From contig NZ_CP011071.1 in assembly GCF_000963865.1 (NCBI RefSeq), positions 2,461,001-2,525,000 on the forward strand: a stretch of 64,000 bases of DNA, written 5' to 3'. Origin of the DNA: Flagellimonas lutaonensis (GTDB lineage: Bacteria > Bacteroidota > Bacteroidia > Flavobacteriales > Flavobacteriaceae). A program made the translations under genes and the position numbers. Below are positions 47,720 to 56,642 of this stretch, piece after piece (within the stretch, counting starts at the first letter, position 1; the number at the start of each line of letters is the position of its first letter). Below the pieces are notes generated by a model. That model had not been told where the DNA came from. It saw nothing but the letters and a program-made list of their open reading frames with translations, and did not search any database.

Positions 47720-48412
47720 TTATTTGAGTATAAAGTTTAAGTCAACCCTGCCGGTCTTTTCTTCCGATTTTATATCAATAAGTCTAATCAACTCGTTGCC
47801 ATGTTTATCTTCTGCGCCTAAAATGACTCCATTGGGTACGTTTATTGTCATTTCCTCTCCCAATACCAAAGTCAAAAAATCAGGCATATGTTTGTTATAA
47901 TCAAATGAAAATGCTTTGTCAAAAGCAATTTTGAGAGCATCGGAGCTATCATTTCTTGGATGTATTTTGAAAATTGGATACTCTTTGCCTTTGAATAAAT
48001 ACTTCTCATCAGTTTGGGTATGAGCAAGACCTCCTGATTTTTCCAATGATTTCGGGTTTGCAAAATTCAATAGGTCAAAGTTCATTACCATTGTGTTTTT
48101 GTCCGCTCTGATATGAAAAAGCAGCTCATTTGTCTGGAGGTTGAGTAATGTTTTTACTTCAGTTGAAGCACTTTCGACAGCCGGCAAAAACGACACTAAT
48201 TCTTTTGCAAAACTTTTTGCAAGTAAGTCTGAATCAGTATAGAGAAAAGCCCCGTCCTGCCCAACACTTACGGTAATGGTGTCTTGGGACTTTGGAATAA
48301 AATAGGTAGCGGTATAGTCTAATTCAAAAGAAATTTCTTGTGCACCGATACCGCTAATGAAACCACAGCTTGATAAAACGGAGAGAAAGATGCGTAAAAC
48401 GGTTTGTTTCAT
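47720..48412 (-). CDS. Unknown secreted protein inserted between transketolase halves
   Basis: 230 residues with a signal peptide (FLSVLSSCGFISGIGAQ). I recognise no family. The body is beta-rich with a mid part RNDSSDALKIAFDKAFSFDYNKH. It is closely spaced to both neighbours (1 bp and 7 bp), so it is co-transcribed with them. Its codon use seems more A/T-rich than the transketolase genes, hinting at later acquisition. A periplasmic role is likely, unlike its cytoplasmic neighbours. Confidence 0.75.
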   Translation of the reverse strand: MKQTVLRIFLSVLSSCGFISGIGAQEISFELDYTATYFIPKSQDTITVSVGQDGAFLYTDSDLLAKSFAKELVSFLPAVESASTEVKTLLNLQTNELLFHIRADKNTMVMNFDLLNFANPKSLEKSGGLAHTQTDEKYLFKGKEYPIFKIHPRNDSSDALKIAFDKAFSFDYNKHMPDFLTLVLGEEMTINVPNGVILGAEDKHGNELIRLIDIKSEEKTGRVDLNFILK

Positions 48413-48419
48413 AAGACTA

Positions 48420-49265
48420 CTAATAATCCCCCAATGTTTCCGGATTTTGCGCCAAAGCCACCTCTAGCTGTTCATCGTTGGGCGCCTTGCCGTGCCAAGC
48501 ATGCGTATGCATCATAAAATCAACCCCATTCCCCATAATGGTTTTCATAACGATGCCGACCGGTTTGCCCTTACCGGTTCTGTTCTTTGCCTCTTTCAAT
48601 CCATCGATTACCTGCTGTAGGTCGTTGCCATTTTCTATTTCAAGAACATCCCAGCCAAAGACTTTTAATTTTTCAGACACATCACCCAGATAGAGCACTT
48701 CTTCGGTGGGCCCGTCGATCTGTTGACCGTTTCGGTCAATGGTGCAGATGAGGTTATCGACCTTTTTTGCAGCAGCAAACATGATGGCCTCCCAATTTTG
48801 GCCTTCTTGCAATTCGCCATCACCATGAAGACTATACACCAGTTTATCGTCGTTGTTCAATTTTTTGGCCAATGCGGCCCCAATGGCAACCGACATGCCT
48901 TGTCCCAATGATCCTGAAGCCACCCGAACCCCGGGTAGGCCCTCATGGGTAGTGGGGTGCCCCTGTAAACGGGAGTTGATCAAGCGAAAAGTGCTCAGTT
49001 CCTCAACAGGAAAATAGCCCCTTCTGGCCAAGACACTGTAGAAAACAGGGGAGATATGTCCGTTAGAGAGAAAAAAGACGTCCTCTCCGATACCATCCAT
49101 GTCAAAGCCATCTTTCAAGTCCATAATTTCATTGTAAAGGGCCACAAAAAACTCGGTACAGCCAAGAGACCCGCCTGGGTGGCCTGAGTTTACCTTGTGT
49201 ACCATCCTCAGAATATCCCGTCGAACCTGTACGACAAGTTTTTCCAATTCTTCAATATTTGCCAT
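48420..49265 (-). CDS. Transketolase, N-terminal subunit (TPP-binding)
   Basis: 281 residues from ATG 49265 (MANIEELEKLVVQVRRDIL). The TPP-binding motif GDGELQEGQNWEA...N is present, with HPGGSLGCTEFFVAL early and HAWHGKAPND near the end. It forms one half of a split transketolase that moves two-carbon units in the pentose phosphate pathway; the other half is at 46765. The start lies 20 bp after a -7 box TACATTTG. Confidence 0.94.
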   Translation of the reverse strand: MANIEELEKLVVQVRRDILRMVHKVNSGHPGGSLGCTEFFVALYNEIMDLKDGFDMDGIGEDVFFLSNGHISPVFYSVLARRGYFPVEELSTFRLINSRLQGHPTTHEGLPGVRVASGSLGQGMSVAIGAALAKKLNNDDKLVYSLHGDGELQEGQNWEAIMFAAAKKVDNLICTIDRNGQQIDGPTEEVLYLGDVSEKLKVFGWDVLEIENGNDLQQVIDGLKEAKNRTGKGKPVGIVMKTIMGNGVDFMMHTHAWHGKAPNDEQLEVALAQNPETLGDY

Positions 49266-49285
49266 TGGTCGTGTATTTGATTCGC

Positions 49286-49293
49286 CAAATGTA
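49286..49293 (-). promoter_or_regulatory. -7 box of transketolase operon
   Basis: Reverse-strand TACATTTG, consensus-perfect, 20 bp before the ATG. Confidence 0.55.
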
Positions 49294-49396
49294 ACCGCAT
49301 TAACTGCGTTAAGCAAATTAATAACGATCGAGTTATAAAGGTCTTTTCGACAATAACTTTATTTTTTTGTTAAGGTATTGCTGTGGGCAAGATGGC

Positions 49397-49404
49397 TATA
49401 TTTG
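49397..49404 (+). promoter_or_regulatory. -7 box of tgt-lptG promoter
   Basis: TATATTTG, consensus-perfect, 16 bp before the TTG start chosen for tgt. It lies inside the longer open frame, which supports the later start. Confidence 0.55.
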
Positions 49405-49420
49405 CGTTCAAATTTTAAGA

Positions 49421-50551
49421 TTGAGATTTACGTTAGAACAGACCGATCCCAAAAGCAAGGCTAGAGCGGGCAAATTGGTTACCGACCACGGCACCATTGA
49501 AACGCCCATATTTATGCCTGTGGGCACAGTGGCTTCAGTAAAGGGGGTGCACCAACGTGAGCTGCGCGATGAGGTAGACCCAGATATCATTCTGGGCAAC
49601 ACCTACCATTTATACCTTCGCCCTGGTATGGATATTTTGGAAAAAGCCGGCGGCCTGCACAAGTTTATGGGCTGGGACCGTAATATCTTGACCGATAGTG
49701 GCGGTTACCAGGTCTATTCGTTGTCGGCCAACCGTAAAATAAAGGAAGAAGGGGTCAAGTTTAAGTCGCACATAGATGGCTCGCTCCATTTTTTCACTCC
49801 AGAGAATGTGATGGAGATACAGCGTACCATTGGTGCGGATATCATTATGGCATTTGACGAATGCACGCCTTATCCGTGCGATTACGGTTATGCCAAGCGT
49901 TCGATGCAGATGACCCACAGATGGCTGGATAGATGTTTGGCACATCTTGAAAAACTGCCGTTCAAGTACGGTTATTCCCAAACCTTTTTTCCTATTGTAC
50001 AGGGGTCTACCTATAAAGATCTGCGCATTCAATCTGCCGAATATATAGCTTCAGTAGGGGCCGAAGGCAATGCCATTGGAGGGCTTTCGGTGGGCGAACC
50101 GGCAGAAGAAATGTACAAAATGGCCGAGGCGGTCTGCGATATTCTTCCCGAAGACAAACCGCGATACTTAATGGGGGTGGGCACGCCCATCAATATTTTG
50201 GAGAACATAGCCTTAGGTGTCGATATGTTCGATTGTGTCATGCCCACGCGCAACGCTCGAAACGGCATGCTGTTTACGGCCGAGGGAACCATCAACATAA
50301 AAAACAAAAAATGGGAAGATGATTTTTCGCCCATTGATGAAATGGGCATCACTTTTGTTGATACCGAGTACAGTAAGGCCTACTTGCGACATTTGTTCGC
50401 AGCCAATGAATATCTTGGAAAACAGATAGCCACCATACACAACCTAGGGTTCTATCGGTGGTTGGTAAAGACGGCAAGAGAACATATATTGACCGGTGAT
50501 TTTGCCGAATGGAAACAGACCATGGTAACTAAAATGAACAAACGATTGTAA
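49421..50551 (+). CDS. tgt: tRNA-guanine transglycosylase (queuosine pathway), zinc ligands missing
   Basis: 376 residues from TTG 49421, the usual Tgt length; an ATG at 49367 lies before the promoter. The catalytic Asp segment TDSGGYQV and the second Asp in DCVMPTRNARNG are present. In most bacterial Tgt enzymes a CxCxxC-x-H zinc site follows; here the same stretch reads MGITFVDTEYSKAYLRHL, without Cys. The enzyme exchanges guanine for preQ1 at position 34 of GUN tRNAs. The stop overlaps the ATG of the LptF/G gene by 1 bp. Confidence 0.94.
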   Translation: MRFTLEQTDPKSKARAGKLVTDHGTIETPIFMPVGTVASVKGVHQRELRDEVDPDIILGNTYHLYLRPGMDILEKAGGLHKFMGWDRNILTDSGGYQVYSLSANRKIKEEGVKFKSHIDGSLHFFTPENVMEIQRTIGADIIMAFDECTPYPCDYGYAKRSMQMTHRWLDRCLAHLEKLPFKYGYSQTFFPIVQGSTYKDLRIQSAEYIASVGAEGNAIGGLSVGEPAEEMYKMAEAVCDILPEDKPRYLMGVGTPINILENIALGVDMFDCVMPTRNARNGMLFTAEGTINIKNKKWEDDFSPIDEMGITFVDTEYSKAYLRHLFAANEYLGKQIATIHNLGFYRWLVKTAREHILTGDFAEWKQTMVTKMNKRL

Positions 50552-51630
50552 TGCTCACGATTCTTGACCGGTACATTTTAAAGAGGTATCTGTGGACATT
50601 CATCGGAATGCTCTTGCTCTTTGTTCCCATAGGGATCATGGCCAACTTGGCAGAAAAAATCGGCAAGATCATTGACAACGAGGCCCCTTTGGACGAGGTG
50701 CTGGTTTTCTACGGAAACTTTACACTGGTAATCGGTAATCTGTTGCTGCCCATTTTCTTGTTTCTTTCCATCATATACTTTACCTCAAAGTTGGCCAGCA
50801 ATACAGAGATAGTGGCCATTTTGAGCTCTGGGGTTTCGTATTGGCGGTTTCTGAGACCCTATTTTATCGGGGCTACCTTGGTGGCTATCTTGATTTTCTT
50901 TATGGGAATGTTCATCGTGCCGCATGCCAGTATTGGGTATAATGAGTTTCAGTACAAATACTTCAAGCGAAATAAGACAGACCGGGTAACGAACAACATT
51001 TTCAACCAACTCAATGAAAATGATTTCATATACGTAAGCCGTTTTGACCCCTCTCGTGAGATAGGCTATAATTTCACCTTTGAACATTTCAATGGTGACA
51101 CCTTGGACTATAAAATCTCGGCGGCCAATATTAGATGGGTCGAAAAAGACAGTGTCTACCGCCTCACTTCGTATGCGAAGCGAAAGATTCGTGGGGCCAA
51201 AGAGATCATTGAGACTCAGAGAAGATTGGATACCCTCTTCAGTTTTGATATTGACGACCTGACTCCCGTATCTTATGTGGCCGATACCAAGAACCTTTTT
51301 GAGTTGAACGAGTTTATCGAAGAGCAGCGCAGAAAGGGCTCGGCCAACATCAATACCTATGTGTTGGTCAAGTACAAACGCTGGGCATTGCCCATTTCAG
51401 CATTTGTACTGACCATTATCGCTGTTGCGGTTTCTTCGGTCAAACGAAGGGGCGGTATGGGGGTCAACTTGGCATTTGGTATCGGGGTGGCCTTTATCTA
51501 CATTTTTTTTGACAAGGTTTTTGGAACGCTGGCAGAACAATCGGGCTTCTCGCCCTTGTTGGCGGTCATCATTCCAAATGTGCTTTTTGGGGCCTTGGGC
51601 ATATACCTGCTTCAAAAGGCCAAGCGCTAG
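50551..51630 (+). CDS. LptF/LptG family permease
   Basis: 359 residues with six membrane segments: three N-terminal (about 15-35, 53-78, 100-122), a large periplasmic beta-jellyroll domain (125-260) and three C-terminal (275-295, 305-322, 335-355). This is the architecture of the LPS-export ABC transporter permeases. It belongs to the LptB2FG complex that extracts LPS from the inner membrane; the partner permease and LptB are not in the window. Translation is coupled to tgt (TAATG). Confidence 0.92.
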   Translation: MLTILDRYILKRYLWTFIGMLLLFVPIGIMANLAEKIGKIIDNEAPLDEVLVFYGNFTLVIGNLLLPIFLFLSIIYFTSKLASNTEIVAILSSGVSYWRFLRPYFIGATLVAILIFFMGMFIVPHASIGYNEFQYKYFKRNKTDRVTNNIFNQLNENDFIYVSRFDPSREIGYNFTFEHFNGDTLDYKISAANIRWVEKDSVYRLTSYAKRKIRGAKEIIETQRRLDTLFSFDIDDLTPVSYVADTKNLFELNEFIEEQRRKGSANINTYVLVKYKRWALPISAFVLTIIAVAVSSVKRRGGMGVNLAFGIGVAFIYIFFDKVFGTLAEQSGFSPLLAVIIPNVLFGALGIYLLQKAKR

Positions 51631-51680
51631 GCTTTGTGGCCGATTTACCACCATCTTACATTCTATATTGCCTAAAGTTT

Positions 51681-51688
51681 TATATTTG
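51681..51688 (+). promoter_or_regulatory. -7 box of accA promoter
   Basis: TATATTTG, consensus-perfect, 29 bp before the ATG. Confidence 0.55.
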
Positions 51689-51717
51689 TGCACCACATAT
51701 GTAATGCTGTTGATGAT

Positions 51718-52671
51718 ATGGAATATTTAGATTTTGAGCTCCCTATAAAAGAGTTGGAAGAACAACTTGAAAAATGCAAGGTGATCGGTGAAGAAAGTGA
51801 AGTTGATGTTACGGAAACCTGCCAACAGATAGAAAAGAAACTTATCGAAACCCGCAAGAACATCTATAAGAACCTGACTGCATGGCAGCGGGTGCAATTA
51901 TCGAGACATCCGAACAGGCCCTACACCATGGATTATATCAATGCCATCTGTGGTGACACCTTTCTCGAACTTCATGGCGATAGAACGGTACGGGACGACA
52001 AGGCCATGATCGGAGGTCTTGGCAAGATTGGTGACCAGAGCTATATGTTCATCGGCCAGCAAAAGGGATACAATACCAAGACCCGTCAATATCGCAACTT
52101 TGGTATGGCCAATCCTGAAGGGTATCGAAAAGCGCTCAGGTTGATGAGGATGGCCGAAAAGTTCAATATTCCGGTAGTGAGCTTCATCGACACCCCTGGT
52201 GCCTATCCGGGCATCGAGGCCGAAGAGCGCGGGCAGGGCGAGGCAATTGCCCGCAACATATTGGAAATGACACGCTTGAAAGTGCCGATTATAGTCGTCA
52301 TTATTGGAGAAGGAGCCTCTGGTGGCGCCTTGGGCATTGGTGTGGGCGATAAGGTTTTGATGCTCGAGAACACTTGGTATTCGGTTATTTCGCCCGAGTC
52401 GTGCTCATCGATACTTTGGCGAAGCTGGGAGTATAAAGAGCAGGCAGCCGAAGCATTGAAACTGACCGCCCCAGACATGAAAAAACTCAAGCTCATCGAT
52501 GAAATAGTACGTGAGCCCGTAGGTGGGGCACACAGCAATCGTAAAAAGACATTTGAGATTGTCAAAAACAAGATTTCGCAGCACTTCGAAGAACTCAAAA
52601 AGTTATCACCAAAAGAATTGGTGAAAACCCGTATGGACAAATACTGCAATATGGGTGTGTTCAACGGTTAA
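51718..52671 (+). CDS. accA: Acetyl-CoA carboxylase carboxyltransferase subunit alpha
   Basis: 317 residues from ATG 51718 ([16 protein letters not shown]), the typical AccA start. The carboxyltransferase core has [38 protein letters not shown] and the oxyanion Gly-Gly. It transfers CO2 from biotin to acetyl-CoA in fatty acid synthesis together with AccD, which is elsewhere. The length is normal. It stands between the lptG unit and dnaB. Confidence 0.96.
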   Translation: MEYLDFELPIKELEEQLEKCKVIGEESEVDVTETCQQIEKKLIETRKNIYKNLTAWQRVQLSRHPNRPYTMDYINAICGDTFLELHGDRTVRDDKAMIGGLGKIGDQSYMFIGQQKGYNTKTRQYRNFGMANPEGYRKALRLMRMAEKFNIPVVSFIDTPGAYPGIEAEERGQGEAIARNILEMTRLKVPIIVVIIGEGASGGALGIGVGDKVLMLENTWYSVISPESCSSILWRSWEYKEQAAEALKLTAPDMKKLKLIDEIVREPVGGAHSNRKKTFEIVKNKISQHFEELKKLSPKELVKTRMDKYCNMGVFNG

Positions 52672-52838
52672 GCCTTGATTTTCTGTTTGGATGGATTTTT
52701 GAAAGAACCAAAAAACCAGAATTTTTGTGTTGTTAACATTTTTTCTGGGTTATCAACAGTACTTTTGTTGAAGACCTGTTGACATCACATTTTCTAAATT
52801 CAAAGTTAAGTAAAGGTTAATTCCATACTTTCGCATTC
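52672..52838 (+). promoter_or_regulatory. AT-rich region upstream of dnaB with -7 box
   Basis: The 167-bp gap contains TTATCAACA (near 52750), one mismatch from a DnaA box, GTTGTTAACA, and a -7 box TACTTTCG at 52826-52833 ending 5 bp before the dnaB ATG. This could allow DnaA-linked control of dnaB; nothing suggests a full replication origin. Confidence 0.4.
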
Positions 52839-54386
52839 ATGGATAAACCCAGCCCAATAGTAGGACGCAAGCTCGATAAATCGACCATAATCAACCTGGA
52901 GAGAGGCAAGATACCTCCCCAAGCAGTTGATTTAGAGGAAGTTGTGCTGGGAGCTATGATGATCGACAAAAAAGGGGTCGATGAAGTGATTGATATTCTG
53001 CACCCCGATGTTTTTTATAAGGATGCCCATAAGATGATTTATGAGGCCATCTTTAAATTGTTTGAATCTTCCGAACCTGTTGACTTATTAACCGTTTCGG
53101 CGCAGTTGAAGAAAGAAGGGCAGCTTGAAGCTGTTGGGGGTGATTTCTATCTGATAAAATTGACCCAAAAGGTGGCTTCTTCGGCCCATATCGAGTTTCA
53201 TGCACGCATCATTCTCCAAAAGTACATTCAAAGGAGCTTGATAAAAATATCAAGTGAGATCATTGAAGAAGCCTATGAAGATTCGACCGATGTGTTCGAT
53301 TTGCTCGACAATGCCGAGGCAAAATTGTACGAGGTAACGCAGGGCAATCTGAAGCGATCGGCAGAAACGGCTCAGAACTTGGTCATTCAGGCCAAGAAAA
53401 AGATTGAGGAGATTGCCAACAAAGAAGGTCTCAGCGGTATTCCTTCCGGGTTTGACAAAGTTGATAAACTGACCTCGGGTTGGCAGCCCAGTGACCTTAT
53501 CATTATTGCCGCGAGACCCGGTATGGGCAAAACGGCACTTACCCTTTCAATGGCCAGAAATATGGCTGTGAACGCCGATATACCCGTGGCGTTCTTTTCG
53601 CTCGAAATGTCATCGGTACAGCTGATTACCCGTTTGATTTCGTCAGAAACAGGGCTTTCTTCAGAAAAGCTTCGTACCGGACGGCTGGAAAAACATGAGT
53701 GGGAGCAGTTGAATGTAAAGGTGAAGGCTCTTGAAAAAGCACCTTTGTTCATCGATGACACCCCTTCGTTGTCGATATTTGATTTAAGGGCCAAGGCACG
53801 CCGATTGGCATCGCAGCACAACATTAAGCTGATCATTATCGACTATTTGCAATTGATGACCGCTGGCGGAAGCCAAAAAGGCGGAAACCGTGAGCAGGAG
53901 ATTTCGACCATATCAAGAAACCTGAAGGCCTTGGCCAAAGAACTGAACGTTCCCGTAATTGCACTGTCACAACTTTCAAGGGCAGTAGAGACCCGTGGGG
54001 GCAGCAAAAGGCCTATCTTATCAGACCTTCGTGAATCTGGCGCCATTGAGCAAGATGCTGATATCGTGTCGTTTATCTACCGACCAGAATACTACAAAAT
54101 TGATGAATGGGATGATGAAGAGCGCACCCCTACACAAGGGCAGGCCGAGTTCATTGTGGCCAAGCACCGTAACGGCGGATTGGATAATATTAGGTTAAAG
54201 TTTATTGGTGCCTTGGGTAAATTCGATAACTTAGATGACTTTGACTCGCCATTCGAGTTTCAATCTAAGATGAATGCCGATGAAGAGAACCCCTTTATCA
54301 CCAATAGTTTCCCGTCAGCCAATGAGGCCTTTGACAATGGTCAAGAAACCGGCAATCCTGAAGAAGACAACGATATTCCCTTTTGA
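52839..54386 (+). CDS. dnaB: Replicative DNA helicase DnaB
   Basis: 515 residues. The N-terminal helicase-loading domain (30-150; DLEEVVLGAMMIDKKGVDEV) is followed by the RecA-like core with Walker A ARPGMGKTAL, Walker B LIIIDYLQL and the DnaB motif RHNGGLDNIRLKF. It unwinds DNA ahead of the replisome. The ATG lies 5 bp after the -7 box, consistent with a leaderless mRNA. Its last 50 bp overlap the next gene if that gene starts at 54337. Confidence 0.96.
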   Translation: MDKPSPIVGRKLDKSTIINLERGKIPPQAVDLEEVVLGAMMIDKKGVDEVIDILHPDVFYKDAHKMIYEAIFKLFESSEPVDLLTVSAQLKKEGQLEAVGGDFYLIKLTQKVASSAHIEFHARIILQKYIQRSLIKISSEIIEEAYEDSTDVFDLLDNAEAKLYEVTQGNLKRSAETAQNLVIQAKKKIEEIANKEGLSGIPSGFDKVDKLTSGWQPSDLIIIAARPGMGKTALTLSMARNMAVNADIPVAFFSLEMSSVQLITRLISSETGLSSEKLRTGRLEKHEWEQLNVKVKALEKAPLFIDDTPSLSIFDLRAKARRLASQHNIKLIIIDYLQLMTAGGSQKGGNREQEISTISRNLKALAKELNVPVIALSQLSRAVETRGGSKRPILSDLRESGAIEQDADIVSFIYRPEYYKIDEWDDEERTPTQGQAEFIVAKHRNGGLDNIRLKFIGALGKFDNLDDFDSPFEFQSKMNADEENPFITNSFPSANEAFDNGQETGNPEEDNDIPF

Positions 54387-55662
54387 TTTTCTCGACATCA
54401 AGGTTAAGACAATCCTGTCTCTTGTCTTATGTCTTGTGTCTTCCGTCTATCTATCCGCTTCCATGATACTTATTCCCATGGATGCCGAAAGCCAAAAAAA
54501 CCATCTGAAGGCCTACGGAATTACCTATTGGGTCTTGACCAAACAACAAAAGGTGCAATGGCTCTTGAACTATCGGGGGGGCTCTTTTTTATTGCCCGAT
54601 GGGGAAGTCATTCGAAAAGAATGCCAAATTCGGGGGGTTTCATATGAAATAGTGTCAGACGCACAGGCAGAGGCCATTTTAGATGAAATTAGCAGTCCCT
54701 CACGCAACCAAGATGCCGTAATTCTTGAGAAGGCACCCAAAATAGCCGTGTACTCACCCAAAGACAACCAACCTTGGGACGATGCCGTGACCATGGTGCT
54801 AACCTATGCCGAGATTCCCTATGTGACCGTATATGATGAAGAAGTGCTCGATGATAAGCTTGCACTTTATGATTGGTTGCACCTGCACCACGAAGATTTT
54901 ACCGGACAGTTCGGCAAGTTCTACGGGGTCTATCGTGCTGCCCCTTGGTATATCGAAGGCAAACGGCGTGCCGAAGAGCGGGCCGCAAAGTTGGGCTACA
55001 GCAAGGTCTCTGAGCAAAAAGGTGCCGTGGCCCAGAAAATAAGAAATTACGTTATAGGAGGTGGCTTCATGTTCGCCATGTGCTCGGCCACCGATAGTTT
55101 TGATATTGCCCTGGCTGCCGATGGGGTGGATATCTGCGAGCCTATGTTTGATGGAGACCCTTCAGAACCCAACTATCAAGGCAAGTTGGATTTTAGCAAA
55201 ACCTTTGCCTTTACCGATTTTGTACTGGAGCGTAGTCCGTTACGATACGAGTTCTCCAGTATCGATATGACATCCAAAAGGCAGATACCCAAAGAATCGG
55301 ATTATTTCTCGCTGATGGAGTTCTCGGCCAAATGGGACCCTGTGCCAACCATGTTGACCCAGAACCACACCACATTGGTCAAGGGTTTCATGGGGCAGAC
55401 CACTTCGTTTGCAAGAGAACATGTAAAACCTACCGTAATGGTGCTGGGCGAAAGCAAATTGAACGGCGAGGCAAGGTATATACACGGTATCAAGGGCAAG
55501 GGTTTTTTTACCTTTTATGGAGGCCACGACCCCGAAGATTACCAACATAGGGTAGGGGACCCGAAAACCGAATTGGAGCTGCACCCGACCTCTCCCGGTT
55601 ATCGTTTGATTCTCAACAACGTATTGTTTCCTGCAGCACGAAAGAAAAAACAGAAGACCTAG
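54337..55662 (+). CDS. 'Asparagine synthetase B'-named secreted protein (no synthetase domain)
   Basis: Up to 441 residues; the start is uncertain. From ATG 54337 a leader of 24 residues precedes a hydrophobic segment (KTILSLVLCLVSSVYLSAS) that looks like a signal peptide; the next in-frame ATG at 54463 would remove it. Homologs in Flavobacteriaceae are named asparagine synthetase B, but no class II glutamine amidotransferase Cys or ATP-pyrophosphatase motif is seen; DAESQKNHLKAYGITYWVL and LNYRGGSFLLPDG are the conserved parts. The final zone GGHDPEDYQHRVGDP resembles secreted uncharacterised proteins. The true function is unknown. Confidence 0.72.
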   Translation: MVKKPAILKKTTIFPFDFLDIKVKTILSLVLCLVSSVYLSASMILIPMDAESQKNHLKAYGITYWVLTKQQKVQWLLNYRGGSFLLPDGEVIRKECQIRGVSYEIVSDAQAEAILDEISSPSRNQDAVILEKAPKIAVYSPKDNQPWDDAVTMVLTYAEIPYVTVYDEEVLDDKLALYDWLHLHHEDFTGQFGKFYGVYRAAPWYIEGKRRAEERAAKLGYSKVSEQKGAVAQKIRNYVIGGGFMFAMCSATDSFDIALAADGVDICEPMFDGDPSEPNYQGKLDFSKTFAFTDFVLERSPLRYEFSSIDMTSKRQIPKESDYFSLMEFSAKWDPVPTMLTQNHTTLVKGFMGQTTSFAREHVKPTVMVLGESKLNGEARYIHGIKGKGFFTFYGGHDPEDYQHRVGDPKTELELHPTSPGYRLILNNVLFPAARKKKQKT

Positions 55663-56453
55663 CCAACCAATTTTTCAAGTACTTTTTCAACCCCAAAGGC
55701 TTCATTGCTGGCCGTTTCAAACTGGGCCACTTTTTTGACTTCGGGGTGGGCATTGGCCATTGCAAAACTATAGAGGCTTAGCTGCATCATTTCCACATCG
55801 TTAAAATAGTCGCCGAATACCATGACCTCGTTTTTCGAAATTCCACGGTCTTTCATCACCATCTCAAGAGCATGGCCCTTATGGGCATACCGGTTTGAAA
55901 AATCTACCCAATGGGTACCTGATACCTTTACCTTCAATTGACTTTCCAAATGTTTTACATGCGGATAAATATATGTTTCCGAACCTTCAAAGTGATAAAC
56001 GGCCACTTTTAAAACCTGTTCCTCAATACTTTCCAATGTGTTCACCTCCTCGAAACAGCTGTAGTATTCACGCAGCAATTTGACAAAGGGCCGGGAGTGG
56101 CCCGTGACAAAGGCCTTTTGGTTACAGCACAGCACTGGGTGCGCCCCATCGATGCCTTTTACAGACTTCAAAACGGTGCCTACTTCCGCAGGCATTAATG
56201 GGTTTACCAAGAGCTGTTTCTCTCGATGCATGACCAGTGCCCCGTTCTCGGCAATAAAGATGGTGTCATCTTTTACGGTTTCCAACTTCTCGGCCATGCT
56301 GTTGTACTGCCTACCACTGGCGGCAACAAATTGAATATTCTTCTTGCGAAGTGCCTCGAAAAGTTCAAAGAACCGTTCACTGACCTCATGGTTTGGGTTC
56401 AACAGGGTACCGTCCATATCGGTGACCACCATCTTGATCTTAGATAAATCCAT
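55659..56453 (-). CDS. HAD-superfamily Cof-type phosphatase
   Basis: 264 residues from ATG 56453. Motif I is DMDGTLLNPN (nucleophile Asp and acid/base Asp), motif II ASGRQ, motif III Lys in AHKGHALE and motif IV VFGDYFNDVEMM. A type IIB cap lies between. It dephosphorylates small sugars or nucleotides; the substrate is unknown. It overlaps the preceding gene by 4 bp tail to tail. Confidence 0.92.
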   Translation of the reverse strand: MDLSKIKMVVTDMDGTLLNPNHEVSERFFELFEALRKKNIQFVAASGRQYNSMAEKLETVKDDTIFIAENGALVMHREKQLLVNPLMPAEVGTVLKSVKGIDGAHPVLCCNQKAFVTGHSRPFVKLLREYYSCFEEVNTLESIEEQVLKVAVYHFEGSETYIYPHVKHLESQLKVKVSGTHWVDFSNRYAHKGHALEMVMKDRGISKNEVMVFGDYFNDVEMMQLSLYSFAMANAHPEVKKVAQFETASNEAFGVEKVLEKLVG

Positions 56454-56520
56454 AGTTTCAAATACGTGGCAAAGGTAAGGGTAAGGCACGTATTCGTGTA
56501 ACCAATTGATTAAATTTGAC

Positions 56521-56632
56521 CTTCATTCCTGCGAAAGCAGAAATCTATTTATGTTTATGTGGATTCCCGTCTTTACCGAAACAAGCCTTCCTGACAGTAG
56601 GCAGGTTGGGCATAGGCACGGGAAAGACGGAA
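56521..56632. repeat. Degenerate dispersed hairpin element
   Basis: The 189-bp gap before yjbQ holds several short inverted repeats: CTGC-GAAA-GCAG (56529-56540), CCTG...CAGG (56590-56605) and TTCCCGTCTTT (from 56564) facing GGGAAAGACGG (56620-56630). This mosaic resembles decayed REP-like elements of flavobacteria (TTCCTGCGAAAGCAG type). Confidence 0.5.
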
Positions 56633-56642
56633 TAATTATAAT

